Shown piece by piece: positions 37,638-46,152 of a stretch of DNA of 64,000 nt. The notes under the pieces were generated by a model. The model saw nothing but the letters and a program-made list of their open reading frames with translations. It made no database searches and was not told the origin of the DNA. Origin of the DNA: Mesorhizobium sp. AR07. GTDB lineage: Bacteria > Pseudomonadota > Alphaproteobacteria > Rhizobiales > Rhizobiaceae. The position numbers were made by a program, and so were the translations under genes. Location of the stretch: positions 4,954,501 to 5,018,500 of the forward strand of contig NZ_CP080525.1 of assembly GCF_024746815.1 (NCBI RefSeq), written 5' to 3'. Every line of letters begins with the position of its first letter. Position 1 is the first letter of the stretch.

Positions 37638-38660
37638 CTGGCACAGAAAATCAAGCTTTCGACGATCGCGGATGCGCTCGGCGTGTCCACGGCCACGGTG
37701 TCACTGGCGCTGCGCGACAGCCCGCTGGTTGCCGGCGCCACGCGCGACCGCATCAAGGAACACGCGCGCGCCATCGGCTATATCTACAACCGCCGCGCCG
37801 CCAGCTTGCGCACCTCGCGTTCGGGCATTGTCGGCGTCGTCGTCCACGACATCATGAACCCGTTCTTCGCCGAGATCCTGCGCTCGATCGAAAGCGAGCT
37901 CGACCGCAGCCGGCAGACCTTCATCCTGTCCAACCACTACGACCAGCTCGAGAAGCAGCGCACCTTCATCGACACGCTTTTGCAGCTCGGCGCCGACGGC
38001 GTCATCATGTCGCCGGCCATCGGCACACCGGCCTCCGACATCCTGATGGCCGAGGAGAACGGCCTGCCGGCGGTGCTGATCGCGCGCACCGTCGAGGGCG
38101 CCGACGTTCCGGTGTTTCGCGGCGACGATTCCTATGGCACCGGGCTCGCCACCAACCATCTGATCTCGCTCGGCCACAAGCGCATCGCCATGATTGGCGG
38201 CACCGACCAGACCTCGACCGGCCGCGACCGCTATCAGGGTTACGTCAACGCCATGGAGGCGGCCGGGCTTGAGGTCAGGCCGTCCTGGCGCATTGCCGGC
38301 CCGCGCACCAAGCAGGCCGGCTTCGAGGCCGCCGGGCAGTTCCTGGCACTGAAGGACAATCCTACAGCTGCCTGCTGCTGGAACGACCTCGTTGCCATCG
38401 GCCTGATGAACGGCATTGCGCGCGCCGGCCTGGTGCCGGGCGTCGACATCTCCGTCACCGGCTATGACGATCTCGAAGAGGCGGCGATCGCGACGCCGGC
38501 GCTGACCACCGTCTGGAACGGCCAGCGCGAGGTTGGCCGCCGCGCCGCCAGCGCGCTGCTCGACAAGCTGAATGGGCAGACGGTGCGGCCGTCGCAGGAA
38601 TTGATCAAGCCGGAACTGCATGTGCGCCAGTCGACCGGCAAGCCGGTGGAGCGTGCATGA
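37638..38660 (+). CDS. LacI family transcriptional regulator, apparent CTG start
   Basis: 340 residues if begun at CTG 37638. The helix-turn-helix IKLSTIADALGVSTATVSLALRD needs sequence upstream of the first GTG (37683), yet between the in-frame stop at 37605 and that GTG there is no ATG, GTG or TTG. CTG 37638 has GGGGAG nine bases ahead and gives the normal N-terminus LAQKIKLST. The effector domain is typical (VVVHDIMNPFFAEILRSIE, GDDSYGTGLATNHLISLGHKRIAMIGG, ISVTGYDDLE). It overlaps the next gene by 4 bases and probably regulates it. Confidence 0.85.
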   Translation: MAQKIKLSTIADALGVSTATVSLALRDSPLVAGATRDRIKEHARAIGYIYNRRAASLRTSRSGIVGVVVHDIMNPFFAEILRSIESELDRSRQTFILSNHYDQLEKQRTFIDTLLQLGADGVIMSPAIGTPASDILMAEENGLPAVLIARTVEGADVPVFRGDDSYGTGLATNHLISLGHKRIAMIGGTDQTSTGRDRYQGYVNAMEAAGLEVRPSWRIAGPRTKQAGFEAAGQFLALKDNPTAACCWNDLVAIGLMNGIARAGLVPGVDISVTGYDDLEEAAIATPALTTVWNGQREVGRRAASALLDKLNGQTVRPSQELIKPELHVRQSTGKPVERA

Positions 38661-39640
38661 CCAAGGCCCAACATTTGCAGACCGTCGCCATCCTGGTGCC
38701 GGGGCATTTCAACGATCATGCGGTCGAGCGCATCGACAGCACCTTCAACCGGGTCAGGATCGAGCGCGCCGATCCGGCGCTGGTCACGGACGAAATGCGC
38801 GGCAATGTGCGTGGCATCGCCTCGTTCGCCGGCATCAACGCGGCGATGATGGATGCGTTGCCCAATCTCGAACTCATCGCCTCCTTCGGTGTCGGCTATG
38901 ATTCGGTCGATGTCGGCCACGCGGCGGCGAAGAACATCATGGTCACCAACACGCCCGACGTGCTGACCGAGGAGGTTGCCGACACCGCGATCGGGCTGCT
39001 GATCAACACCATCCGTGACCTGCCGCGCGCCGAGACCTGGCTGCGCGACGGCAGCTGGCTGCGCAAGGGCAACTATCCGCTGAGCCGGCTGACCTTGCGC
39101 GGGCGCAGCGTCGGCATCTTCGGCATGGGCCGCATCGGGCAAGCCATCGCCAGGCGGCTGGAGGCTTTTGGCCTGCCGGTCGCCTATCACAACCGGCGCC
39201 AGGTTGAAGGTCTTTCCTACCAGTACCATTCGACGCTGAAGGGCCTCGCCGAAGCGGTCGACACGCTGATTTCGGTGGCGCCCGGCGGTGCGTCGACGGA
39301 CAAGGCAGTCAATGCCGAAATCCTGTCGGCGCTTGGCGCCAACGGCGTCTTCGTCAACATCGGCCGTGGCAGCACGGTGGACGAGTCAGCGCTCGCGGCA
39401 GCGCTTGCCAACGGCACCATCGCCGCCGCCGGCCTCGATGTCTTCGCCGACGAGCCGAACGTGCCCAAGGCGCTGCTCGACGCGCCGAACACCTCGCTAT
39501 TGCCGCATGTCGGCTCGGCCTCGGATCATACGCGCCGCGCCATGGCGGATCTGTGCGTCGACAATCTGGTGTCCTGGTTCACCGAGCGCCGGCCGCTGAC
39601 CCCGGTGCCGGAGACGGTGAATGTGAAGGCTCGACGCTGA
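38657..39640 (+). CDS. D-isomer-specific 2-hydroxyacid dehydrogenase
   Basis: 327 residues. NAD(P)-binding motif GIFGMGRIGQAIARRL, then NNRR-like YHNRR which suggests NADP preference, and catalytic Arg (NIGRGSTVDE), Glu (DVFADEPNVP) and His (LLPHVGSAS). Related to glyoxylate/hydroxypyruvate and gluconate 2-keto reductases. Start overlaps the LacI stop (ATGA), so regulator and enzyme are coupled. Confidence 0.92.
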   Translation: MTKAQHLQTVAILVPGHFNDHAVERIDSTFNRVRIERADPALVTDEMRGNVRGIASFAGINAAMMDALPNLELIASFGVGYDSVDVGHAAAKNIMVTNTPDVLTEEVADTAIGLLINTIRDLPRAETWLRDGSWLRKGNYPLSRLTLRGRSVGIFGMGRIGQAIARRLEAFGLPVAYHNRRQVEGLSYQYHSTLKGLAEAVDTLISVAPGGASTDKAVNAEILSALGANGVFVNIGRGSTVDESALAAALANGTIAAAGLDVFADEPNVPKALLDAPNTSLLPHVGSASDHTRRAMADLCVDNLVSWFTERRPLTPVPETVNVKARR

Positions 39641-39684
39641 ACGGTTGGCTGCCACACTCATTAACGTCAGCTTAACCCTTTGAA

Positions 39685-39725
39685 ATCATTCTTCATCCTG
39701 CCCTGGCGCTTGGATGAAGAATGAT
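39685..39725 (+). promoter_or_regulatory. Perfect hairpin enclosing the start codon of the following gene
   Basis: ATCATTCTTCATCC (39685-39698), a 13-base loop, then GGATGAAGAATGAT (39712-39725): a complete 14-base-pair stem. The ATG at 39721-39723 and the GGATGAAG ahead of it are inside the right arm, so in RNA both would be paired. This could be a translational switch; alternatively it is a protein-binding site in DNA. There is no T-run, so it is not a typical terminator. Confidence 0.75.
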
Positions 39726-40128
39726 GAAGACGCTTTCCGTGGCGATCGCCGCAGTTGCGCTGTTCGGCGGCGTGCAGTTGTTTCAGGGCGGCGGTGGTGA
39801 AAATGCCGCCGATGAGGCCGCGCCGTCCAACAGCTACAGGCTGGTGGCCAATGGCGACGAAGGCAATTGCGCGGTCACGCGCGGTGCCTCGGTTTCGGAT
39901 GGCCTGTCGCTGTTGACGGTGGCCCCGAACTGCCGCCGGCTCCTGCCCGGCATCGAGCGGGCGAAATTCTGGCACGAAAAGCAGGATGGCACGGTCGCCT
40001 TCAGCGCCAATGGCATCGATCCGATCGTCACTTTCGCTGTCGCGGACGGCAACGGTTACGAATCCTATGCCCCGGCCATGCCATTGCTGTCGCTGGCGGC
40101 CACCGGTGACGGGAAGCCTGAGGACTGA
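39721..40128 (+). CDS. Secreted protein resembling AprI/Inh protease inhibitors
   Basis: 135 residues. An N-terminal signal peptide or anchor (about 4-22) is followed by a small beta-barrel-like domain with the Inh pattern: NCAVTRG, CRRLLPGIERAKFWHEKQDGT in outline, VAFSANGIDPIVTFAVADGNGYES, LLSLAAT. Two Cys could form the family disulfide. Inh-domain proteins block metalloproteases in the periplasm. Assignment is by pattern only. ATG 39724 is an equal alternative start. Confidence 0.65.
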   Translation: MMKTLSVAIAAVALFGGVQLFQGGGGENAADEAAPSNSYRLVANGDEGNCAVTRGASVSDGLSLLTVAPNCRRLLPGIERAKFWHEKQDGTVAFSANGIDPIVTFAVADGNGYESYAPAMPLLSLAATGDGKPED

Positions 40129-40920
40129 TTATTCGGCGGCGGCGCGTGCGCCGGCTTTCGCCGCGGCGTGCAGGCGAACCGCGTCGCCAAAGGCGCGGAA
40201 AATCCTGGCCGAGACGCTGTCCGATTTGACCCAGTACTCAGGGTGCCACTGGACGCCGACGGCGAAGGCTCTGGAATCCCTGACCGACACCGCTTCGACC
40301 GTGCCGTCGCTGGCGACGGCCTCGAGCTGCAGCTTCGGGCCAAGCCGGTCGACGGCCTGGCGGTGCACCGAATTGACCATGATGTCGCCCTCGCCGAACA
40401 CGCCGGCCAGGCAGCTTCCGGGCTTGATCGTCACCTTCTGGCGGATGCCGAAGCGCTCGTCCTGATTGTCGCTTGCCGGCGCGCGGTGATCGAGTGACCC
40501 CTCGCGGTCCTGGATCTCGGTGGCCAGCGTGCCGCCCAGCGCCACGTTCATCTCCTGGATGCCGCGGCAGATGGCGAGCAGCGGCACGCCGCGCTCCACC
40601 GCCCGGCGGATCAGCGGCAGCGTGGTGGCGTCGCGCGCCGGGTCATAAGGGCCGTTGGCTTCGCTGGCGTCGCCGCCATAGAGCGAGGGGTGCACATTGG
40701 ATTTCGAGCCGGTGACCATGACGCCGTCGACGGACGACAGAAGCTCGTCAAAGTCGAGCCGGTCGCCGAACGACGGCACCAGCACCGGAAACACACCGGC
40801 GCCAACAATCGCCGCGTCCAGATATTGCTGCGGGGCGGCATGCCAGGTGTAGTTGTCGAACTGACGAACGTCGGTCGATATGGCGACGAGCGGCTGATGC
40901 ATTTTGGCTCTGTTTTCCAT
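40129..40920 (-). CDS. Class I glutamine amidotransferase, gamma-glutamyl-GABA hydrolase type
   Basis: 263 residues from the ATG at 40920 (40902 and 40974 are also possible). Catalytic Cys in LLAICRGIQEMNVALGG and His/Glu in VGVQWHPEYW. Similar to PuuD-type hydrolases that release GABA from gamma-glutamyl-GABA (a different protein from the urate hydroxylase also named PuuD). It could finish the amine pathway begun by the ligase at 26818, though the two genes are 12 kb apart. Confidence 0.88.
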   Translation of the reverse strand: MENRAKMHQPLVAISTDVRQFDNYTWHAAPQQYLDAAIVGAGVFPVLVPSFGDRLDFDELLSSVDGVMVTGSKSNVHPSLYGGDASEANGPYDPARDATTLPLIRRAVERGVPLLAICRGIQEMNVALGGTLATEIQDREGSLDHRAPASDNQDERFGIRQKVTIKPGSCLAGVFGEGDIMVNSVHRQAVDRLGPKLQLEAVASDGTVEAVSVRDSRAFAVGVQWHPEYWVKSDSVSARIFRAFGDAVRLHAAAKAGARAAAE

Positions 40921-41167
40921 CTGGGCAAGGGATGTCCTGCCTACAAAATAAGCCATCCCTAGGCATTTTTCCATGACAAGTTTCAGCGTGTCGCATGGGC
41001 CACGAAACGGCCTGTTAGACTATAGTTGCAGGGCATCTGGGCTTTGCTGTCAAATCGGGCCGCCATGCTGGACTAGACTTCTTGCCCGTGTATTGTTTCG
41101 AGCGAACCGATACGGGAGCCGAGGATCTTCCGAATTTCGGTCTGTTGGTCCAAAAGGGAGGAACTTC
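40921..41167. promoter_or_regulatory. Divergent intergenic region upstream of TRAP binding-protein gene
   Basis: 247 bases between divergent genes, with no protein-coding signal that I trust. A strong AAGGGAGGAAC ribosome site precedes the ATG at 41168. Promoters for both genes should lie here; no operator was identified. Confidence 0.4.
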
Positions 41168-42277
41168 ATGGATCGTCGTGCATTCATTCGCAAGGCCGGT
41201 GTCACCGGCGTCGGCGCCGCGGCGGCGGCCGCGACGCTCGCAGCGCCGGCAATAGCCCAGTCCAATCCCAAGGTGACATGGCGGCTGGCTTCGTCCTTCC
41301 CGAAGTCGCTCGACACCATCTATGGCGGCGCCGAAGTGTTCTCCAAGATGCTGTCGGAAGCCACCGACGGCAACTTCCAGATCCAGGTCTTCGCTGCCGG
41401 TGAACTGGTACCAGGCCTGCAGGCTGCCGACGCCACCACGGCCGGCACGGTCGAGGCCTGCCACACGGTGGCATACTATTACTGGGGCAAGGACCCGACA
41501 TGGGCGCTCGGCGCGGCGGTTCCCTTCTCGCTCAACGCGCGCGGCATGAATGCCTGGCACTACCATGGCGGCGGCATCGACCTGTTCAACGAGTTTCTCG
41601 CCACGCAGGGCCTTTTCGGCCTGCCGGGCGGCAACACCGGCGTGCAGATGGGTGGCTGGTTCCGCAAGGAGATCAACACCGTCGCCGACCTGTCCGGCCT
41701 CAAGATGCGCATTGGCGGCTTTGCCGGCAAGGTCGTGCAGAAGCTCGGCGTGGTCCCGCAGCAGATCGCCGGCGGGGATATCTACCCGGCGCTGGAAAAA
41801 GGCACCATCGACGCCGCCGAATGGGTCGGCCCCTATGACGACGAGAAGCTCGGCTTCTACAAGGTGGCGCCCTATTACTACTACCCCGGCTGGTGGGAAG
41901 GTGGCCCGACCGTCCACCTGATGTTCAACAAGGCGAAATACGACGAACTTTCGCCGGCTTACAAGTCGCTGCTGCGCACCGCCGCTCAGGCCACCGATGC
42001 CGACATGCTGCAGAAATATGATTACGTGAACCCGGCGGCGGTGAGGCGGCTGGTGGCCGGTGGTGCGAAGCTGCGCCCGTTCAGCCAGGACATCATGGCC
42101 GCCTGCTTCGAGAAGGCCAACGAGGTCTATGCCGAGATGGAGGCCACCAACGCGCCGTTCAAGAAGATCTGGGAATCGATCAAGGGCTTCCGCAAGGAGC
42201 ACTATCTCTGGGCGCAGGTGGCCGAGTACAACTACGACACCTTCATGATGGTCCAGCAGCGCAACGGCAAGCTGTAG
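41168..42277 (+). CDS. TRAP transporter substrate-binding protein (FcbT1/TakP type)
   Basis: 369 residues with a Tat signal (MDRRAFIRKAGVTG, cleavage near PAIAQ). The mature domain shows DctP-family features: WRLASSFPKSLDTIYGGAEVF, LKMRIGGFAGKVVQKLG, and EWVGPYDDEKLGFYKVAPYYY, the last typical of the TakP group that binds 2-oxo acids with a cation. The permease genes are on the opposite strand 1.3 kb downstream, convergent with this gene, which is not the usual order. Confidence 0.92.
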   Translation: MDRRAFIRKAGVTGVGAAAAAATLAAPAIAQSNPKVTWRLASSFPKSLDTIYGGAEVFSKMLSEATDGNFQIQVFAAGELVPGLQAADATTAGTVEACHTVAYYYWGKDPTWALGAAVPFSLNARGMNAWHYHGGGIDLFNEFLATQGLFGLPGGNTGVQMGGWFRKEINTVADLSGLKMRIGGFAGKVVQKLGVVPQQIAGGDIYPALEKGTIDAAEWVGPYDDEKLGFYKVAPYYYYPGWWEGGPTVHLMFNKAKYDELSPAYKSLLRTAAQATDADMLQKYDYVNPAAVRRLVAGGAKLRPFSQDIMAACFEKANEVYAEMEATNAPFKKIWESIKGFRKEHYLWAQVAEYNYDTFMMVQQRNGKL

Positions 42278-42290
42278 CGCTGACCGAGGT

Positions 42291-42544
42291 CTGCGCTGCC
42301 CTCATTGCCCTGCCCCCTTCCTCTCCCCCGTCGATCGGGGGAGAGGTGTCGAGCGAAGCTCGACGGAGTGGGGGTCGACCTTCGCCGCCCGCCTGAGGTT
42401 TCTTGCTCGCCAGATTGTGCCTGTCTTGCGGCGACTGTGCGTTTGGCGAACGCCTCCCCCACTCCGTCGCCGCTTCGCGGCGCCACCTCTCCCCCCTCCG
42501 GAGGGAGAGGAAAGGAGCCAAGGCCGGCAGGCAATGGGCAGCGC
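42291..42544. repeat. Large GC-rich intergenic palindrome
   Basis: Outer arms GCGCTGCCCTCATTGCC and GGCAATGGGCAGCGC; inside are a CTCTCCCCC/GGGGGAGAG hairpin, a CTCCCTCCG-type hairpin, and matching GACGGAGTGGGGG and CCCCCACTCCGTC blocks. About 250 bases, filling the space between the convergent binding-protein and dehydrogenase genes. It could serve both as a transcription end. Confidence 0.85.
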
Positions 42545-42565
42545 AAACACCCGATAACCAGCGAC

Positions 42566-43594
42566 TCAACCCAGGCCCGGCACCACCAGCACCTTGACCT
42601 CGCCGGGCGCCGGCGGATTGGCGATCACCGCAGCCGCGTCGTCGAGCGTCACTTGCCGGGAGATCAGCCGATCGATCTCGATCGCGCCCGATGCGATAAG
42701 CTCGGCGGCGCGGCGATGGGTGTAGGGATTGAGGAACGAGCCGAGCACCTTCAATTCCCTAAACAGCAGGTCGAAGGGCTCGAACTCCGCCTTCATGCCT
42801 TGCGGCGTCACGCCGACGATGACGACCGTGCCGCCGGCTCGGGCAAGGCGCATCGACTGCTCGACGGTCTCTTGCACGCCGGCGCATTCGAACACCACGT
42901 CTACACCGCCCGGCACCAAGCCGGCCGGCCCGGCGATGGCGTCGATCACATCGCTAGCGGTCGGATCGACCGTTGCGGTGGCGCCGAGATCCTCGGCGAG
43001 CGCGCGTCGCGAGGCTTGCCTAGTCGACAGGATGATGGTCGTTGCTCCGGCCAGGCGCGCCAGCTGCACGGTGAGCAGGCCGATCACGCCGCCGCCAAGC
43101 ACGACAACCGAGCTGCCTGGTCTGATTTCGGCCAGGTCGACGCCATGCAGGCAGCAGCCGAGCGGTTCGCAGAAGGCGCCATGTGTCGGCTTCAGGTCGG
43201 CAGGCAGGATGAAGGCCTGCCTCTGCGGCAGGACAAGATATTCGGCAAAGCCGCCATCGCGATGAATGCCGATGGCGCGCAGATTGCTGCACAGATTGAC
43301 CCGCCCGGCGTGACAGTGCGCGCAACGCCCGCAGGCGATGTTGGGGTCGCCGGTGACACGGTCGCCAACGGAAAAGCCGGAGACGGATTTTCCGATCGCC
43401 TCTACGATGCCGGAGAATTCATGGCCGGGCGTCACCGGCGGCGTGCACGGGAATTCGCCGTGGAACAGATGCCGGTCCGTACCGCAGACACCGCAGGCCT
43501 CGATCCGCACCAGAAGATCGTCCGCGCCGGGAACGGGCTTGCCGACCTCGCGCAGCGCGATGCTGCCCACCGCTTCCAGTCGAACCGCTCTCAT
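42566..43594 (-). CDS. Zinc-dependent alcohol dehydrogenase (MDR family)
   Basis: 342 residues from the ATG at 43594. Catalytic zinc site EACGVCGTDRHLFHG with GHEFSG, structural zinc cysteines CGRCAHCHAGRVNLC, and the Rossmann motif VVVLGGGVIGLLTVQLARLAGA. Resembles sorbitol/threonine-type polyol dehydrogenases. It starts 19 bases after the TRAP large-permease stop, so it probably oxidises the imported compound or its product. Confidence 0.9.
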   Translation of the reverse strand: MRAVRLEAVGSIALREVGKPVPGADDLLVRIEACGVCGTDRHLFHGEFPCTPPVTPGHEFSGIVEAIGKSVSGFSVGDRVTGDPNIACGRCAHCHAGRVNLCSNLRAIGIHRDGGFAEYLVLPQRQAFILPADLKPTHGAFCEPLGCCLHGVDLAEIRPGSSVVVLGGGVIGLLTVQLARLAGATTIILSTRQASRRALAEDLGATATVDPTASDVIDAIAGPAGLVPGGVDVVFECAGVQETVEQSMRLARAGGTVVIVGVTPQGMKAEFEPFDLLFRELKVLGSFLNPYTHRRAAELIASGAIEIDRLISRQVTLDDAAAVIANPPAPGEVKVLVVPGLG

Positions 43595-43613
43595 GATCTT
43601 GTCACCATCGACA

Positions 43614-45383
43614 TCAGTTGAAGCTCGGGGGTTGCGACAGATCCGGCTGCGGTGCTGCCGGTCTGGCTGGCGGCGTGTCGCCGAAACTCGGTGGTTGCGA
43701 CAGATCGGGGGCGGCAGGAGCAGCCGGCGCCGTGCCACCTGCAGGTGGCGCGCCGAGCGGCGACAGGCCTGGTACCTCCGGCACCTTGTAGTCGATCGTG
43801 CCGGGATCGACCACCGTGCCCTTGTAATGCATCACCATCTGCGGGAAGGCGATGGTCAGTCCGATCATGACCACCTGGATGCAGACGAACGGCACCGCGC
43901 CCCAATAGATCTGTCCGGTGGTCACCGGTGCGATCTGTTTGCCAGTGATGCGGTCGAGATAGGGCACGCGCGCGGCGACCGAGCGCAGATAGAACAGCGC
44001 GAAGCCGAAGGGCGGATGCATGAAGCTGGTCTGCATGTTGACGCCCAGAAGCACGCCGAACCAGATCAGGTCGATGCCGAGCTTGTCGGCGGCCGGCGCC
44101 AGCAGCGGCACGATGATGAAGGCGAGTTCGAAGAAGTCGAGGAAGAAGGCCAGGAAGAAGACGAGGATGTTGACGCCGATCAGGAAGCCGACTTCGCCGC
44201 CAGGCAGAGAGGTCAGCAGGTGTTCGACCCAGATCTGCCCGTTGACACCATAGAAGGTGAGCGAGAACACCCGCGCGCCGATCAGGATGAACAGCACGAA
44301 GGACGATAGCCGCGTCGTCGAGGTCAGCGCCTGCTTGACCACGTCCAGCGACAGCCGCCCTTTTGCCGCCGCCATGATCAATGCGCCGACGGAACCCATG
44401 GCGCCACCCTCCGTCGGGGTGGCGATGCCGAGGAAGATGGTGCCGAGCACCAGGAAGATCAGCGCCAGCGGCGGGATCAGCACTATGATAACCTGCTGCG
44501 CCAATCGCGACATCATGTTGATGTTCAGCCGCCTGTCGGCAATCGCAACGACATAGATCAGGATCACGCCGATTGTGGCGCCAAGAATGTCGGCATTGTC
44601 GCCATGCGCCGGCGCCAGATAGTGATACGCCGCGTAGGAGATGGCCACCGTCGTCACCAGCGCCACCAGCAGCGACGTCACGCCATGGCCGAGCGTGCGC
44701 GCTTCGAGCGGCAGCGCCGGCATCACATTCGGCCGGAAGATCGAAACGATCAGGATGTAAAGCGAATAGAGACCGGTCAGGACAAGGCCGGGAATCAACG
44801 CGCCGGCATACACGTCGCCGACCGAACGGCCGAGCTGGTCGGCCAGAACGATCAGCACCAGCGATGGCGGGATGATCTGGGCGAGCGTACCCGACGCCGC
44901 GATGACGCCGGAGGCCAGACGGCGGTCATAGCCGTAGCGCAGCATGATCGGCAGCGAGATCAGCCCCATGGCGATGACGGATGCCGCCACCACGCCGGTG
45001 GTCGCCGCCAGCAGCGCGCCGACAAAGATCACCGCATAGGCGAGGCCGCCACGGATCGGGCCGAACAGCTGGCCGATCGTGTCGAGCAGGTCTTCGGCCA
45101 TGCCGGATCGCTCGAGCACGATGCCCATGAAGGTGAAGAACGGAATGGCCAGCAGCGTGTCGTTCGACATCACCCGGCTGCCGTAGAAATTGTCCGGAAG
45201 TGCGTAGAGCAGCGGCCAGGCGAGATTGATCGCCCCGCCCGAATAGGGCGTCAAAAGCACGCCGATGAAGAAGAACAGCAACCCGTTGGCGGCAAGCGAA
45301 AAGGCAACGGGATAGCCGATCAGCATGAACAGGATCAGCGAGGCGAACATGATCGGCGCCATGTTCTGGGCGATGAACTCCAT
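43614..45383 (-). CDS. TRAP transporter large permease (DctM/FcbT3 type) with Pro-rich tail
   Basis: 589 residues from MEFIAQNMAPIMFASL; the start overlaps the small-subunit stop by one base. About 12-14 membrane segments, with an extra middle section compared with short DctM proteins, as in the FcbT3/TakM group. The last 55 or so residues form a Pro/Ala-rich cytoplasmic or periplasmic tail with PDLSQPPSFG and PDLSQPPSFN repeated. Couples sodium entry to substrate uptake with the DctQ-type partner. Confidence 0.92.
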   Translation of the reverse strand: MEFIAQNMAPIMFASLILFMLIGYPVAFSLAANGLLFFFIGVLLTPYSGGAINLAWPLLYALPDNFYGSRVMSNDTLLAIPFFTFMGIVLERSGMAEDLLDTIGQLFGPIRGGLAYAVIFVGALLAATTGVVAASVIAMGLISLPIMLRYGYDRRLASGVIAASGTLAQIIPPSLVLIVLADQLGRSVGDVYAGALIPGLVLTGLYSLYILIVSIFRPNVMPALPLEARTLGHGVTSLLVALVTTVAISYAAYHYLAPAHGDNADILGATIGVILIYVVAIADRRLNINMMSRLAQQVIIVLIPPLALIFLVLGTIFLGIATPTEGGAMGSVGALIMAAAKGRLSLDVVKQALTSTTRLSSFVLFILIGARVFSLTFYGVNGQIWVEHLLTSLPGGEVGFLIGVNILVFFLAFFLDFFELAFIIVPLLAPAADKLGIDLIWFGVLLGVNMQTSFMHPPFGFALFYLRSVAARVPYLDRITGKQIAPVTTGQIYWGAVPFVCIQVVMIGLTIAFPQMVMHYKGTVVDPGTIDYKVPEVPGLSPLGAPPAGGTAPAAPAAPDLSQPPSFGDTPPARPAAPQPDLSQPPSFN

Positions 45384-45967
45384 CAATAGCGTACCTCGTC
45401 GGCGAGCGCCTTGGCTTCGAGTTCGGCCTGCTCGTGCGCGGAGATGAAGGGATTGGGATCGTCCATGTCGCCGCGCATGATGGCGATCTTCTTGATGATC
45501 TCGGAGATGCCCTGCAGCGCGAGCAGGAAAAATCCGACGAGCAGGATGGCCTTGGCCGGCCAGACAATCAGCCCGCCGGCGTTGGTCGACATTTCGCCGC
45601 TGTGGAACGACAACCGCACATAGGGGACGAAATAGAACACCATCAGCGTCACGAACGGCATTAGGAAGAGGATGTGGCCGAGCAGGTCGATCCAGTGCTG
45701 TACGCGGCGCGAAAACAGGCCGTAGACGATGTCGATGCGGATATGCTCGTTCTGCTTCAGCGTATAGGCGGCAGCCAGCATGAAGGCGGCGCCGAACAGG
45801 TACCATTGCAGCTCGAGCCAGGCGTTAGAGGATATGTCGAAGACCTTGCGGATGATGGCGTTGCCTGCACTGACCAGGATCGCCAGCAGGATCAGCCACG
45901 AAACCGATTTGCCGACGAATTCATTGAGGCGGTCGATGCCCCGCGACAGAGCGAGCGGCCCTTGCAT
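45383..45967 (-). CDS. TRAP transporter small permease (DctQ/FcbT2 type)
   Basis: 194 residues with four membrane segments (VSWLILLAILVSAGNAII first). Conserved segment WLELQWYLFGAAFMLAAAYTLK is the family signature. GGGGGGA lies ahead of the ATG. First gene of the minus-strand unit dctQ-dctM-alcohol dehydrogenase. Confidence 0.92.
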   Translation of the reverse strand: MQGPLALSRGIDRLNEFVGKSVSWLILLAILVSAGNAIIRKVFDISSNAWLELQWYLFGAAFMLAAAYTLKQNEHIRIDIVYGLFSRRVQHWIDLLGHILFLMPFVTLMVFYFVPYVRLSFHSGEMSTNAGGLIVWPAKAILLVGFFLLALQGISEIIKKIAIMRGDMDDPNPFISAHEQAELEAKALADEVRY

Positions 45968-46152
45968 GCAGTCCCCCCTTTTACGGAGGCGTGCCGGCTC
46001 CCCTTATTCCGTCACGCCGCGTGGCCCAACGGTATGCCCCGCGTGGCCGGACGGGTCAACATGGGGAAAGGCAGCAAAATGTGACCGCATGGGAGAGCGG
46101 GGCGCGATACCGGCGGTCTGCCCCCCGTCATGCAACCCAAGTCTGATGCGGC

